A stretch of DNA of 64,000 nt from Frateuria terrea (lineage in GTDB: Bacteria; Pseudomonadota; Gammaproteobacteria; Xanthomonadales; Rhodanobacteraceae), in contig NZ_FOXL01000009.1 in assembly GCF_900115705.1 (NCBI RefSeq), positions 1 to 64,000 on the forward strand, read 5' to 3'. The notes beneath the pieces were generated by a model. It searched no databases. It saw nothing but the letters and a program-made list of their open reading frames with translations, and was not told where the DNA came from. The number at the start of each line of letters is the position of its first letter. Positions within the stretch are counted from its first letter, which is position 1. The translations under genes were made by a program, and so were the position numbers. Positions 47,808 through 56,514 of this stretch are shown piece after piece.

Positions 47808-49763
47808 CTATTTGGCGACCACGGGCAGGGCGATGAAGCTTGCCTTGCCTGGTGCGTGGTACACGCGCTGCGTTGCCTTCACGTAGTCGGCCGGCTGCGC
47901 CTTGAAGATGTTGGGCACGAAGGTCTGCGGATTGCGGTCGTACAGCGGGAACCAGCTCGACTGCACCTGCACCATCAGCCGGTGGCCGGGCAGGAACACG
48001 TGGTTGGCGTTGGGCAGGCTGAAGCGGTAGGCGAGGGGCTGGTTCGCGGCCAGCGGCGCGGGCTTGTCGAAGCCGGTGCGGTAGCGGCCGCGGAAAATGT
48101 CCATCGCCACGGCCAACTGGTAGCCACCCATGTCAGGCTGCTCGGCGACCTGGTCCGGGTAGACGTCGATCAGCTTGACCACCCAGTCGCTGTCGGTGCC
48201 GCTGGTGGAGGCGACCAGGTTCACCTCCGGCGCGCCGGCGATGGCCAGCGGCGCGCTCAGCGGTTCGGAGACGTAGGTCAGCACGTCGGTGCGGCCGGAG
48301 GCCTCGCGCTGGTCGTCGACCAGCCACTGCGACCAGGTCAGGCCGTTGTCGTAGCCCATCGGCTGGCTCGGGCGGGCGCGGTAAGGCACCGGATGCGCCG
48401 GGTCGGAGACGTATTCGTCGTAAGCGGCGCCCTGGGCGGGCGCCTGGAAGCCAAGCTTATTGCCCGGCTCCAGGTACAACGGGTGGCTCGTGGTGGCGCA
48501 GCCCCGTTCACAGGCGAGCGGCCAGCGGTCCAGCCGCTCCCAGCGGTTGGTGCCGGTCTGGAAGGCGGTGACCGGGGCGAGGTTCGCCCTGGGCGCGCCG
48601 TCCTTGAGGTACTGCGCCAGGAACGGGCGCAGGATGTGCTCGCGGAAATACTTCGCAGTGTCGCTGCCGAACTGGATCGCACCGAGCGAACTGCCTTCGT
48701 CGATCTCCTGGCCGTGGTGCCATGGACCCATCACAAGCTTGACCATCTGGCCGCCGGTGTCCTTCGGCTTGATCGCGCGGTACACCGCCTGCGCGCCGTA
48801 GATGTCTTCCTGGTCCCACAGGCTGTGTACCAGCATCACCGGCACCTTGAGCGGCTGCTTCGCGAGCAGCTTGTCGACCGCCTGTGCCGACCAGAACGTA
48901 TCGTAGGCCGGGTGCGCCACCACCTTGTTCCAGAAGCCGAGTTGGTTCATGCCATAGGCCTCGCCCAGCGCGCCGGCCGAGCCGTAGTGCATGAACAGGT
49001 CGTAGGTGTCGTGGTAGTTCGACCACCAGTGGATCGAGTTGTCGCGGCTGGCTTCCTGTTCGTAGATGTAGCTCATGTTCTGCTGGCGGAAGGCGCCGTT
49101 GTGGAACCAGTCGTCGCCCATCCAGCCGTCGACCATCGGATTCATCGGCACCGAGACCTTGAGCGCCGGATGGGGGTTGACCAGCGCCATCAGCGGCTCG
49201 AAGCCATCATAGGAAATGCCCAGCGTGCCGACCCTGCCGTTGGACTCGGGGATGTTCTTCACCAGCCAGTCGATGGTGTCGTAGGTGTCGGTGGCGTCGT
49301 CGACCGGGGTCGGGTTGAGCGGGCCGTGCACCGGCCGGTTCATCACATAGTCGCCCTCGGAGCCGTACTTGCCGCGCACGTCCTGCACCACGCGGATGTA
49401 GCCATCCTCGACGATCACGTCGGTGGCGTTGTCGTAGCCCTCGAGCATGGGTGCGAGGTGGCCGCTCATGGTGTGGCTGGTCAGCGCGTTGGCGTCGTAG
49501 GGCGTGCGGGTGAGCAGGATGCCGGCGTGCTTCGCGCCCTTGGGGACCAGGATGACGGTGTGCAGCTTGACGCCGTCGCGCATCGGGATCATCACCTCGC
49601 GCCGCACGTAGTCGAAGCTGGCAGTGGCGGGCTTGAACTGCGCCGGTGTTTCGCTGGGGTAGTTCGGATACTTCGCCTGCGGCGCGTCGGCAGCGGGCAG
49701 GGCGGCGCTGGCGGTGAGCAGCAGGGCCAGCAGGATGGGGCGGACGGCGACGCGTGGCTTCAT
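47808..49763 (-). CDS. secreted CocE/NonD hydrolase, alpha-amino acid ester hydrolase-like
   Basis: The 651-residue alpha/beta hydrolase has a signal peptide (MKPRVAVRPILLALLLTASA, cleavage near AADA). The nucleophile motif is GTLGISYDGF with Ser184. MNPMVDGWMGDDWFHNGAFR closely recalls the alpha-amino acid ester hydrolases of Xanthomonas citri and Acetobacter turbidans, including their acidic cluster. A C-terminal jelly-roll follows. Such enzymes transfer acyl groups between amino acid esters and beta-lactam nuclei; the natural substrate is uncertain. It stands alone on the minus strand. Confidence 0.88.
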   Translation of the reverse strand: MKPRVAVRPILLALLLTASAALPAADAPQAKYPNYPSETPAQFKPATASFDYVRREVMIPMRDGVKLHTVILVPKGAKHAGILLTRTPYDANALTSHTMSGHLAPMLEGYDNATDVIVEDGYIRVVQDVRGKYGSEGDYVMNRPVHGPLNPTPVDDATDTYDTIDWLVKNIPESNGRVGTLGISYDGFEPLMALVNPHPALKVSVPMNPMVDGWMGDDWFHNGAFRQQNMSYIYEQEASRDNSIHWWSNYHDTYDLFMHYGSAGALGEAYGMNQLGFWNKVVAHPAYDTFWSAQAVDKLLAKQPLKVPVMLVHSLWDQEDIYGAQAVYRAIKPKDTGGQMVKLVMGPWHHGQEIDEGSSLGAIQFGSDTAKYFREHILRPFLAQYLKDGAPRANLAPVTAFQTGTNRWERLDRWPLACERGCATTSHPLYLEPGNKLGFQAPAQGAAYDEYVSDPAHPVPYRARPSQPMGYDNGLTWSQWLVDDQREASGRTDVLTYVSEPLSAPLAIAGAPEVNLVASTSGTDSDWVVKLIDVYPDQVAEQPDMGGYQLAVAMDIFRGRYRTGFDKPAPLAANQPLAYRFSLPNANHVFLPGHRLMVQVQSSWFPLYDRNPQTFVPNIFKAQPADYVKATQRVYHAPGKASFIALPVVAK

Positions 49764-49866
49764 GGTGGGCTCCCCTGGGTATCGGGCAAGCGTAGCCCGA
49801 TCGTGGGCGGCGCGCGCGTGAGGGAGACGGCTTTTGGGCGCCCCAGGGACGAACCGCCAACGCCGA

Positions 49867-51252
49867 TCAACTGGTCAACGCATGCAGGAACGCATTGCGC
49901 CAGGCCGTCAGGTCATGCCGCTGCAGCACGTCCATCATCGACCTCCAGCGCGCGATGCGCTCGCGCTGGGGCATCGCCAGAGCGCGCTCCAGCGCGTCGG
50001 CCACTTCGACCGTATCGGCCGGGTTGACCAGCAACGCCTCGGTCAGCTCCTGCGCGGCGCCGGCGAAGCGCGACAGCACCAGCACGCCGGGATTCTTGGG
50101 ATCCTGGCTGGCGACGTATTCCTTCGCCACCAGGTTCATGCCGTCCCGCAGCGGCGTGACCAGGCCCACCCGCGCCACGCGGTAGTAACCGGCCAGCAGG
50201 GTATGCGGGAAGGACTGGTTGACGTAGCGGATGGGCACCCACTCCGGCGTGGCGAACTTGCCGTTGATGTGGCCGGCCATGCGTTCCAGCTCGCGGCGGA
50301 TCAGCCGGTACTCCGGCACTGCGCCCCGCGAGGGCGGCGCGATCTGCAGGAAGGTGACGCGGCTGTGCAGCGTGGGCGAACGCTCGAGCACGTGGGCGAA
50401 GGCCTCGAAGCGCTGCGCCAGTCCCTTGGAGTAGTCCAGCCGGTCCACGCCGATGATCAGGTCGCGGCCATCCAGGCTCTGCCTGAAATCGCGCACGCTT
50501 TCCTCGGTCATCGACTTGCGCGCGATATCGGCCACCTCGGCGGTGTCGATGCTGATCGGGAACACGCCGGCGCGGAACAGCCGCCCGTTGGCTGCGCGCA
50601 GCCGCCCGCCCGGCCGCATCGCGCCGCCGACCTCGTGCAGGAAGTAGTCCTCCAGCGCACGCAGGTCGCGCGCCGTATGCAGACCGACCAGGTCGTAGCT
50701 GGCCAGCGTCTCCAGCAGCTCGCGATGCTTCGGTAGCGCGATCAGCAGGGCGGCGGCGGGCAGCGGCGTATGCAGGAAAAAGCCGATGCGGTTGCGCACG
50801 CCACGTTCGCGCAGCATCGCCGCCAGCGGGATCAGGTGGTAGTCGTGCACCCAGATGATGTCGTCCGGCTCGAGCAGCTTGACCAGCTCGTCGGCGAAAA
50901 GCGCGTTGACCCGCAGATAGCCTTCCAGATGGCTGCGCTGGTAGTCGACCAGGTCGGGGCGGTAGTGGAACAGCGGCCACAGCGTGCGGTTGGCGAAACC
51001 GGCGTAGAAGTCGTCGTGATCGGCGCGGGAAAGGTCGATGGTGACGTAGTCGATCTGCCCGTCGTTGAGCCGATGCTGCTCCTCGGCGCTGCTCGGGGCG
51101 ATCTTGCCGCTCCAGCCGAACCAAAGCCCACCGCGTTCCTGCAGCGCGGCGCGCATGGCCGAGGCGAGTCCGCCGGTGGCGGTCTGCTTGGGCATGGCGA
51201 CGCGGTTGGACACCACCACCAGCCGAGCGGGCTTCTTGCCGGTACGGCTCAT
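49867..51252 (-). CDS. otsA: alpha,alpha-trehalose-phosphate synthase (UDP-forming)
   Basis: OtsA joins UDP-glucose and glucose-6-phosphate to make trehalose-6-phosphate. The 461-residue GT20 enzyme has LVVVSNRVA near the start, IIWVHDYHLIPLA, RIGFFLHTPLP, IIGVDRLDYSKGL, LVTPLRDGMNLVAKE and SRFAGAAQEL, all typical. It starts at 51252 (MSRTGKKPARL), 69 bases after otsB. The ATG overlaps the stop of a short frame lying in between. Confidence 0.96.
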   Translation of the reverse strand: MSRTGKKPARLVVVSNRVAMPKQTATGGLASAMRAALQERGGLWFGWSGKIAPSSAEEQHRLNDGQIDYVTIDLSRADHDDFYAGFANRTLWPLFHYRPDLVDYQRSHLEGYLRVNALFADELVKLLEPDDIIWVHDYHLIPLAAMLRERGVRNRIGFFLHTPLPAAALLIALPKHRELLETLASYDLVGLHTARDLRALEDYFLHEVGGAMRPGGRLRAANGRLFRAGVFPISIDTAEVADIARKSMTEESVRDFRQSLDGRDLIIGVDRLDYSKGLAQRFEAFAHVLERSPTLHSRVTFLQIAPPSRGAVPEYRLIRRELERMAGHINGKFATPEWVPIRYVNQSFPHTLLAGYYRVARVGLVTPLRDGMNLVAKEYVASQDPKNPGVLVLSRFAGAAQELTEALLVNPADTVEVADALERALAMPQRERIARWRSMMDVLQRHDLTAWRNAFLHALTS

Positions 51253-51365
51253 CGAACGCCACCGATGGGTGCGCGCGTGCGGCCCGCCGTCGAGGCGCGG
51301 CCATCGCCGGTGAAGGCCAGCTCACGGCTGGCGCGTTGGTGGTTGTCCTCCGCCGCTGTCGGCAT
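51249..51365 (-). CDS. possible 38-codon frame bridging otsB and otsA
   Basis: A short frame (MPTAAEDNHQRASRELAFTG...) starts inside the end of otsB and its TGA overlaps the otsA ATG. The arrangement would couple translation of the two genes. Nothing in the 38 residues is recognisable. It could be chance, a coupling leader, or the remnant of a gene; in some Xanthomonadales a glycosidase gene sits here. Confidence 0.25.
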   Translation of the reverse strand: MPTAAEDNHQRASRELAFTGDGRASTAGRTRAPIGGVR

Positions 51366-52176
51366 CGATGAAAACTCCCTTTGGATGGTCTGGTCCGTGG
51401 CCGAGCGCGTCCCGCACCTGCTCCAGCCAAGCGTGGACGGCCACCGGGCTAGACAGCGTGAACCGGGCATGCGTCGGCTCGCGGTCGCCCACGCGCACGC
51501 TCAGGCCGCCGGTGCGGTTGGCTGCCATGAACGCGTGCTCGTCGGTCAGGTCGTCGCCCAGGTACACCGGCGTGCGGCCGGCGAACGGCGGCTGCTGCAT
51601 CAGCTCGTCCACCGCCCGGCCCTTGTCCATGCCGGCGGGTTTGAACTCCACGACCAGGTTGCCCGGCTGCAGCTCGTAGCCTGGCAGCGTGGCGGCGACG
51701 GCCTGGGCCGCCTCGCGCAGGGCCGGCAGGCGATCCGGGTCGCGCCGGCAATGCAGGGCGATCGCGTGATGCTTGTCTTCCAGTTGCACGCCGTCCAGCT
51801 GCGCCGCCAGGGCCTGCACCGCCGCGCGCATGCGGGCCTGGTCGGCGGGGTCGACGGCGACCTCGCGGCGGCGGCCATCGGGCCGGCGCTGTTCGTAGCC
51901 ATGCAGGCCGGCCAGGGCCCACGGCGGGGCGCGGAAGAGCCGGTCGAGGTCGTCCACGCCGCGTCCGCTGACCAGTGCCAGGGCTCCGCCCAGATGGTCG
52001 TGGAGCGCGTGCAGCAGGGTGTGCAGCGAAGGCGACACCACCACTGCGGCCGGATCGTCGACGAATTCGAGCAGGCAACCGTCGACGTCGAGAAACAGGG
52101 CCCAGCTTTGGTCCGGCCGGGGCAACGGTGGTGCCGGCAACGCGGCACTCACGCTGGCGGGCTTGAAGGCAGACAT
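51322..52176 (-). CDS. otsB: trehalose-6-phosphate phosphatase
   Basis: OtsB removes phosphate from trehalose-6-phosphate. The 284-residue HAD enzyme has motif I FLDVDGCLLEF (Cys where many HADs have Thr), motif II LVSGRGVDDL and the C-terminal VYLGDDLTDEHAFMA. I start it at 52176 (MSAFKPASV); the longer upstream frame lacks family sequence. With otsA it makes the osmoprotectant trehalose. Confidence 0.93.
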   Translation of the reverse strand: MSAFKPASVSAALPAPPLPRPDQSWALFLDVDGCLLEFVDDPAAVVVSPSLHTLLHALHDHLGGALALVSGRGVDDLDRLFRAPPWALAGLHGYEQRRPDGRRREVAVDPADQARMRAAVQALAAQLDGVQLEDKHHAIALHCRRDPDRLPALREAAQAVAATLPGYELQPGNLVVEFKPAGMDKGRAVDELMQQPPFAGRTPVYLGDDLTDEHAFMAANRTGGLSVRVGDREPTHARFTLSSPVAVHAWLEQVRDALGHGPDHPKGVFIDADSGGGQPPTRQP

Positions 52177-52330
52177 CGGGTCGAGCCTAGCAAAGGAGGC
52201 GTGAAAAGCCGAACCGCGCCTGTTCACCTCTTTCGCGAGCCGGCCTGTCCCGGGGGGAAGGCCCCGGACCATTCCGCAGGTTCGGGGCTGGACCGGGCGA
52301 TTCACCTTCACCCGCTGGCGACGAAATCTT

Positions 52331-53653
52331 CTACTGCTCGTCGTCCGCCGGCTCGATCCGCGGCGCCGGTGTCACCAGCAGCTTGTCGATGCGCGCGCCA
52401 TCGAGGTCGACCACTTCGAAGCGGATGCCGCGCCAGGCGAACACCTCGCCCACCTGCGGGATGTGCCCGAGCGCCGTCATCACCATGCCGGCGGCGGTGC
52501 GGAACTCGTGTTCCTCCTCGCCGGGCAGGCGTTCGATGTGCAGCAGCTCGCGCAGATCCTCGGTCGAGAGCGAACCGTCGACCAGCCAGCTGCCGTCTTC
52601 GCGTGCAACGATCGGAGGATGCTCTTCGCTGCCGCCGTGGCCGAGCTGGCTGGCACCCACCACCGCGGCAAGCAGGTCGTTGAGCGTCACCAGTCCTTCG
52701 ATGTCGCCGTACTCGTCGACCACCAGCGCCATCGGCGTTTCGGCGTCGCGGAACTCCTCCAGCAGATCCATCGCGCGCGCCGTGGCCGGCACGTACAGCG
52801 GCTTGGCGAGCTGGCGGAACAGCTCCGGCGTGTCGCCGGCGATGCCGCCGATCAGGCTCTTGACCTCCAGCACGCCGACCACGTCGCTCTCGTCGCCCTG
52901 GTAGACCGGGTAGCGCGAGTAGGGCGTCTGGCGCATCACTGCGATGTTCTCCGCGCGCGGCGCGGAGTGGTCGAGCCAGGCGATGCGCATGCGCGGCGTC
53001 ATCACGCTGTCGACCGTGCGATCCCCCAGCCGCAGCACGCGGTTGACCATGTTGTGCTCGTCCGCGTCGAGCACGCCCTGCTCGGCGCTCTCGGCGACCA
53101 GCAGGCGGATTTCCTCTTCGGTCACACGGCCCTGGCCCTGTCGGCGCACGCCGAGCAGGCGTAACAGCAGCCCGCTGGATACGTTGACCAGCCACACGAA
53201 CGGCAGGGTGAGCCGTGCCAGCAGCAGCATCGGCACGCCGACCACGGAGGAGATCCGCTCAGGCGCCGATAATGCCAGGCGCTTGGGCAGCAGTTCGCCG
53301 ACCACCACCTGGATGTAGGAAATCAGCACGAAGCCGAGCACCACGCCCAGGCCATGCGCATACGGTGCCAGCCAGCCGAGACGGGTGCCCTCCAGCGCGG
53401 CCGCGACGTGGTCGCCCAGGCGATCGCCGGCCAGCGAACCGGTGATGAGCATCACCAGCGTGATGCCGACCTGCACGGTGGAGAGGAAGTGTTCCGGCGC
53501 TTCGGCGTGACGCAGTGCCACGCGGGCGCGGCGGCTGCCCTGGGCCATCTGCTTGAGGCGGCTCTTGCGCGAGGCGATCAGCGCCATTTCCGACAACGCA
53601 AAGAAGCCGTTGAACACCGACAGCAGGATCACGAGCGCGATATCGGTCAGCAT
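52331..53653 (-). CDS. CorC/HlyC-type CNNM (hemolysin-family) membrane protein
   Basis: The 440-residue protein has an N-terminal DUF21/CNNM membrane domain (residues 1-200, with helices at 3-20, about 65-85 and 100-125). Two CBS domains follow (about 215-340; TPRMRIAWLDH, MALVVDEYGDIEGLVTL), then a C-terminal CorC/HlyC domain. Family members are linked to magnesium and cobalt efflux or tolerance; the old name hemolysin is misleading. The start at 53653 (MLTDIALVILL) gives the normal length. Confidence 0.9.
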   Translation of the reverse strand: MLTDIALVILLSVFNGFFALSEMALIASRKSRLKQMAQGSRRARVALRHAEAPEHFLSTVQVGITLVMLITGSLAGDRLGDHVAAALEGTRLGWLAPYAHGLGVVLGFVLISYIQVVVGELLPKRLALSAPERISSVVGVPMLLLARLTLPFVWLVNVSSGLLLRLLGVRRQGQGRVTEEEIRLLVAESAEQGVLDADEHNMVNRVLRLGDRTVDSVMTPRMRIAWLDHSAPRAENIAVMRQTPYSRYPVYQGDESDVVGVLEVKSLIGGIAGDTPELFRQLAKPLYVPATARAMDLLEEFRDAETPMALVVDEYGDIEGLVTLNDLLAAVVGASQLGHGGSEEHPPIVAREDGSWLVDGSLSTEDLRELLHIERLPGEEEHEFRTAAGMVMTALGHIPQVGEVFAWRGIRFEVVDLDGARIDKLLVTPAPRIEPADDEQ

Positions 53654-53793
53654 CGCGGCAGGGGTTCTGGGGGAGGCATGGGCGCAAGTGTAAGGCTTGT
53701 GGCAGGCCCGCCCACAATAGGCGGCCGTGCGTGAAGCCACGGCGCTCCTGTACCATTCCGCCGTTTCCCCCCTTCACTCCCAGGCGCCAGCGC

Positions 53794-54423
53794 ATGTTTT
53801 CACTGCAGACCATCTTCGGTAAGGGCGACAAGTTCTACGGCCTGCTGGAACAGAGCGCGGCGGCTGCCCACGAGAGCGCCAAGGCGCTGCGCCAGACGCT
53901 CGAGCACACCGAGCGCGCACCGGTCATGGCCGACTTTTCCGGCGCCCGCGCCCGCGAAAAGGCGCTGGCCGCGCAGATCAGCGAGGAACTGGTGAACACC
54001 TTCGTCACCGCGCTGGACCGCGAGGACATCGAGGCGCTCAACTCCGCGCTGTACAAGATCCCCAAGACGGTGGAGAAGTTTGCCGAGCGCTACTCGATCG
54101 TGGCCGAGCGGGTGCGGGACGTGAATTTCGCCCAGCGCGCCTGCGTGCTGGAGGAATCGGTCAGCGTGGTGGTGGACATGATCGGCGAACTGCGCCAGGG
54201 CTTGCGCATCGATCCGGTCAAGAAGCTGCAGGACCGCCTGCAGGCGCTGGAATCCGAAGGCGACCGCATGCTGCTGGCGCCCTACCGCACGCTGTACGTG
54301 GAGGGCGACGACGCGATGAAGGCGATGCTCGCCAAGGACCTGTTCGAGCTGATCGAGAAGGCGATCGACAAGTGCCGCGACGTCGGCAACATCGTCTACT
54401 CGATCGTGCTGAAGAACTCCTAA
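53794..54423 (+). CDS. PhoU-like (DUF47) phosphate transport regulator
   Basis: The 209-residue all-helical protein belongs to the TIGR00153/DUF47 PhoU-like family, almost always encoded just before a Pit transporter and thought to regulate it. Visible core: MFSLQTIFGKGDKFYGLLEQ, SALYKIPKTVEKFAERY and IEKAIDKCRDVGNIV, the last two holding E/D-rich metal-cluster sites. The start at 53794 is preferred to one 21 codons upstream. It lies 10 bases before pit. Confidence 0.9.
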   Translation: MFSLQTIFGKGDKFYGLLEQSAAAAHESAKALRQTLEHTERAPVMADFSGARAREKALAAQISEELVNTFVTALDREDIEALNSALYKIPKTVEKFAERYSIVAERVRDVNFAQRACVLEESVSVVVDMIGELRQGLRIDPVKKLQDRLQALESEGDRMLLAPYRTLYVEGDDAMKAMLAKDLFELIEKAIDKCRDVGNIVYSIVLKNS

Positions 54424-54433
54424 GGCCGCCCGC

Positions 54434-55549
54434 ATGAGCTTCGGCCTGGTTTTCGCGGTGGTGGCGATTGCGCTCGCCTTCACCTACATCAACGGTTTCC
54501 ACGACACCGCCAATTCCATCGCCACGGTGGTGGCGACCAAGGTGCTCAGCCCTGGCCAGGCGGTGCTGCTGGCGGCGGTGACCAACCTGATCGGCGCACT
54601 GTGGGGTACCGCGGTCGCCAAGACGATCGCCGCGGGACTGATCAACACCCACGTGGTCGACGCCGGTCCGCAGCTGCTCATCTGCGCCTTGCTGGCGGCG
54701 ACGGTGTGGAACCTGATCACCTGGTGGTGGGGCCTGCCCTCCAGCTCCAGCCATGCGCTGGTGGGAGCGCTGGTGGGCGCCGCCATCGCCGCGGCCAGCG
54801 GCAACTTCGGCTCGGTGATCTGGGCCGAAGGCAGCTGGTGGTCGGGCAAGGGCGTGATTCCCAAGGTGGTGGTGCCGATGGTGGTGTCGCCGCTGATGGG
54901 CTTCGTCATCGGCTTCATGCTGATGGGCGCGCTCTATGCGCTGTTCGCCTGGCTGGCCAACCGCAAGGGCTGGCTGCAGCGGCTGGGGCGCACGCCGTTC
55001 GTCAATGCGTTCTTCGGCAAGGCGCAGATCGTCTCGGCCAGTGCGATGGGCCTGGCGCACGGCATGAACGACGCACAGAAGAGCATGGGCATCATTGCGC
55101 TGGCGCTGGCCACTGGCACCGCGGCGGGGCAGTTCGAGCACCTGCCGCGCTGGCTGGGTTTCCTGCGCATCGCCGGCAGTGCCGAGGGCGGCTTCGACGT
55201 GCCCGCCTGGGTAGCGGTGGTATGCGCGCTGACGATGGCCGCGGGCACCGCCGGCGGCGGCTGGCGCATCATCAAGACGCTCGGCCACAAGATGGTCAAG
55301 CTGCACCCGATCAACGGCTTCGCCGCCGAGGGCAGCTCGGCGGCGGTGATCCTCACCGCCTCGGCGTTCGGCATTCCGGTGTCGACCACGCACAACGTCT
55401 CGGCGTCGATCATGGGCGTGGGCGCGGCCAAGCGGTTCAATGCGATCCGCTGGTCGGTAGTCGAGCGCATGGTGTGGGCCTGGATCCTGACCCTGCCGGT
55501 CACCGCGCTGCTGGCCTACGGCTTCGTGCGGCTGGCGCAGGCATTCTGA
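54434..55549 (+). CDS. pit: inorganic phosphate transporter, Pit family
   Basis: The 371-residue inner-membrane protein carries phosphate with protons or as a metal-phosphate complex. The duplicated PiT signatures are both present: YINGFHDTANSIATVVATKV at residues 17-36 and LAHGMNDAQKSMG in the second half. About ten hydrophobic helices can be traced. It follows the PhoU-like gene and probably shares its promoter. Confidence 0.94.
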   Translation: MSFGLVFAVVAIALAFTYINGFHDTANSIATVVATKVLSPGQAVLLAAVTNLIGALWGTAVAKTIAAGLINTHVVDAGPQLLICALLAATVWNLITWWWGLPSSSSHALVGALVGAAIAAASGNFGSVIWAEGSWWSGKGVIPKVVVPMVVSPLMGFVIGFMLMGALYALFAWLANRKGWLQRLGRTPFVNAFFGKAQIVSASAMGLAHGMNDAQKSMGIIALALATGTAAGQFEHLPRWLGFLRIAGSAEGGFDVPAWVAVVCALTMAAGTAGGGWRIIKTLGHKMVKLHPINGFAAEGSSAAVILTASAFGIPVSTTHNVSASIMGVGAAKRFNAIRWSVVERMVWAWILTLPVTALLAYGFVRLAQAF

Positions 55550-55589
55550 CCTCTGCCCGCCCGCGAGCGGGCTTCGGGGGAACGCGGGG

Positions 55590-55994
55590 TTACAGGCTGT
55601 CGCCCTCGCTGGCGATGATCTGCTCCAGCTGGTCGCCGAGCTGTCCCAGCTCACCGATCAAACGCTCCAGCTCGCTGCCGTCGAGGAATTCGTACGGACG
55701 GTTCTCGCACAGGTGCAGGTAGGGCGAACCGTCCAGATCGGCCACTGCCAGGAAGCCGGTGCGCTGCTCCCAGTTGAAGCGCAGGCAGCGGCGCGGGTCG
55801 GTGCCGGCGAGCGGCCCGATCGGCGTGGACAGGCGCAGGTAGCGGCGGCCGCCTTCGTCCTCCAGCTCGGCCAGGTAGATGCCCTGGTGGCGGCCGAGCG
55901 GCAGGGCGAGATCGAAGCTGATCAGGTACGGGTCGTTCTGCCGCAGCGTGTACTGGCTGCCGACGTGGGAACGCACGGCTTCGAAATGGCGCAT
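55590..55994 (-). CDS. conserved-looking hypothetical protein (134 aa)
   Basis: I do not recognise this small acidic protein. It starts at 55994 (MRHFEAVRSHVGSQ) behind a good AAGGAG site. Its pattern of alternating strands (LISFDLALPLGRHQGIYLAEL, RYLRLSTPIGPL, CLRFNWEQRTGFLAVADLDG) ending in an acidic helix (LERLIGELGQLGDQLEQ) resembles the small alpha/beta chaperone-like fold of type III secretion chaperones or YbjN proteins. No secretion genes are near. It diverges from the ATL gene. Confidence 0.75.
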   Translation of the reverse strand: MRHFEAVRSHVGSQYTLRQNDPYLISFDLALPLGRHQGIYLAELEDEGGRRYLRLSTPIGPLAGTDPRRCLRFNWEQRTGFLAVADLDGSPYLHLCENRPYEFLDGSELERLIGELGQLGDQLEQIIASEGDSL

Positions 55995-56058
55995 GGGCGG
56001 GCTCCTTGATGCGGGCCCGATGGTAACCTGCCACCCCATCGCGCCAAAGTGACGGCCC

Positions 56059-56397
56059 ATGCAGGAAAGCCACGCCCGCGTCTACGAGGCGATCGCCGCG
56101 ATCCCGCGCGGCCGCGTGGCCAGCTACGGCGCCATCGCGGCCCGCGCCGGCCTGCCCGGGCGGGCGCGGTTGGTCGGCAAGCTGCTGGGCGAGACGCCGG
56201 AGGGGATGGAGCTGCCGTGGTATCGCGTGCTGCGCGCCAGCGGGCACGTCGCGTTGCCGCCCGGCAGTCGCGGCTTCCGCGAACAATGCCGGTTGCTGCG
56301 CGCCGAAGGAATCGAAGTGACCAACGGTCGCGTGCCGCTGTCGCGCTTCGGACTGGACGCGGACCTGGACCGTGCGCTTTGGGGCCTGCCCCCTTAG
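56059..56397 (+). CDS. alkyltransferase-like (ATL) DNA repair protein
   Basis: The 112-residue protein has the MGMT DNA-binding fold (IPRGRVASYGAIAARAGLPG, then RLVGKLL and a helix-turn-helix). The active-site PCHRV of true alkyltransferases is replaced by PWYRV, with Trp54 in place of Cys. That makes it an ATL: it binds O6-alkylguanine without repairing it and hands lesions to nucleotide excision repair. It is followed by recQ about 120 bases on. Confidence 0.9.
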   Translation: MQESHARVYEAIAAIPRGRVASYGAIAARAGLPGRARLVGKLLGETPEGMELPWYRVLRASGHVALPPGSRGFREQCRLLRAEGIEVTNGRVPLSRFGLDADLDRALWGLPP

Positions 56398-56514
56398 GCG
56401 TCAGCCCGCCCGCCGCACCGGGCAAGTGCCCTACACCCTTCGTCCGGCTCTGCCGACCGTCCGTGGCACCCGTCGCCGACGGCCGTGGGACAGCGCTTTG
56501 GTAGCATGCACGCG

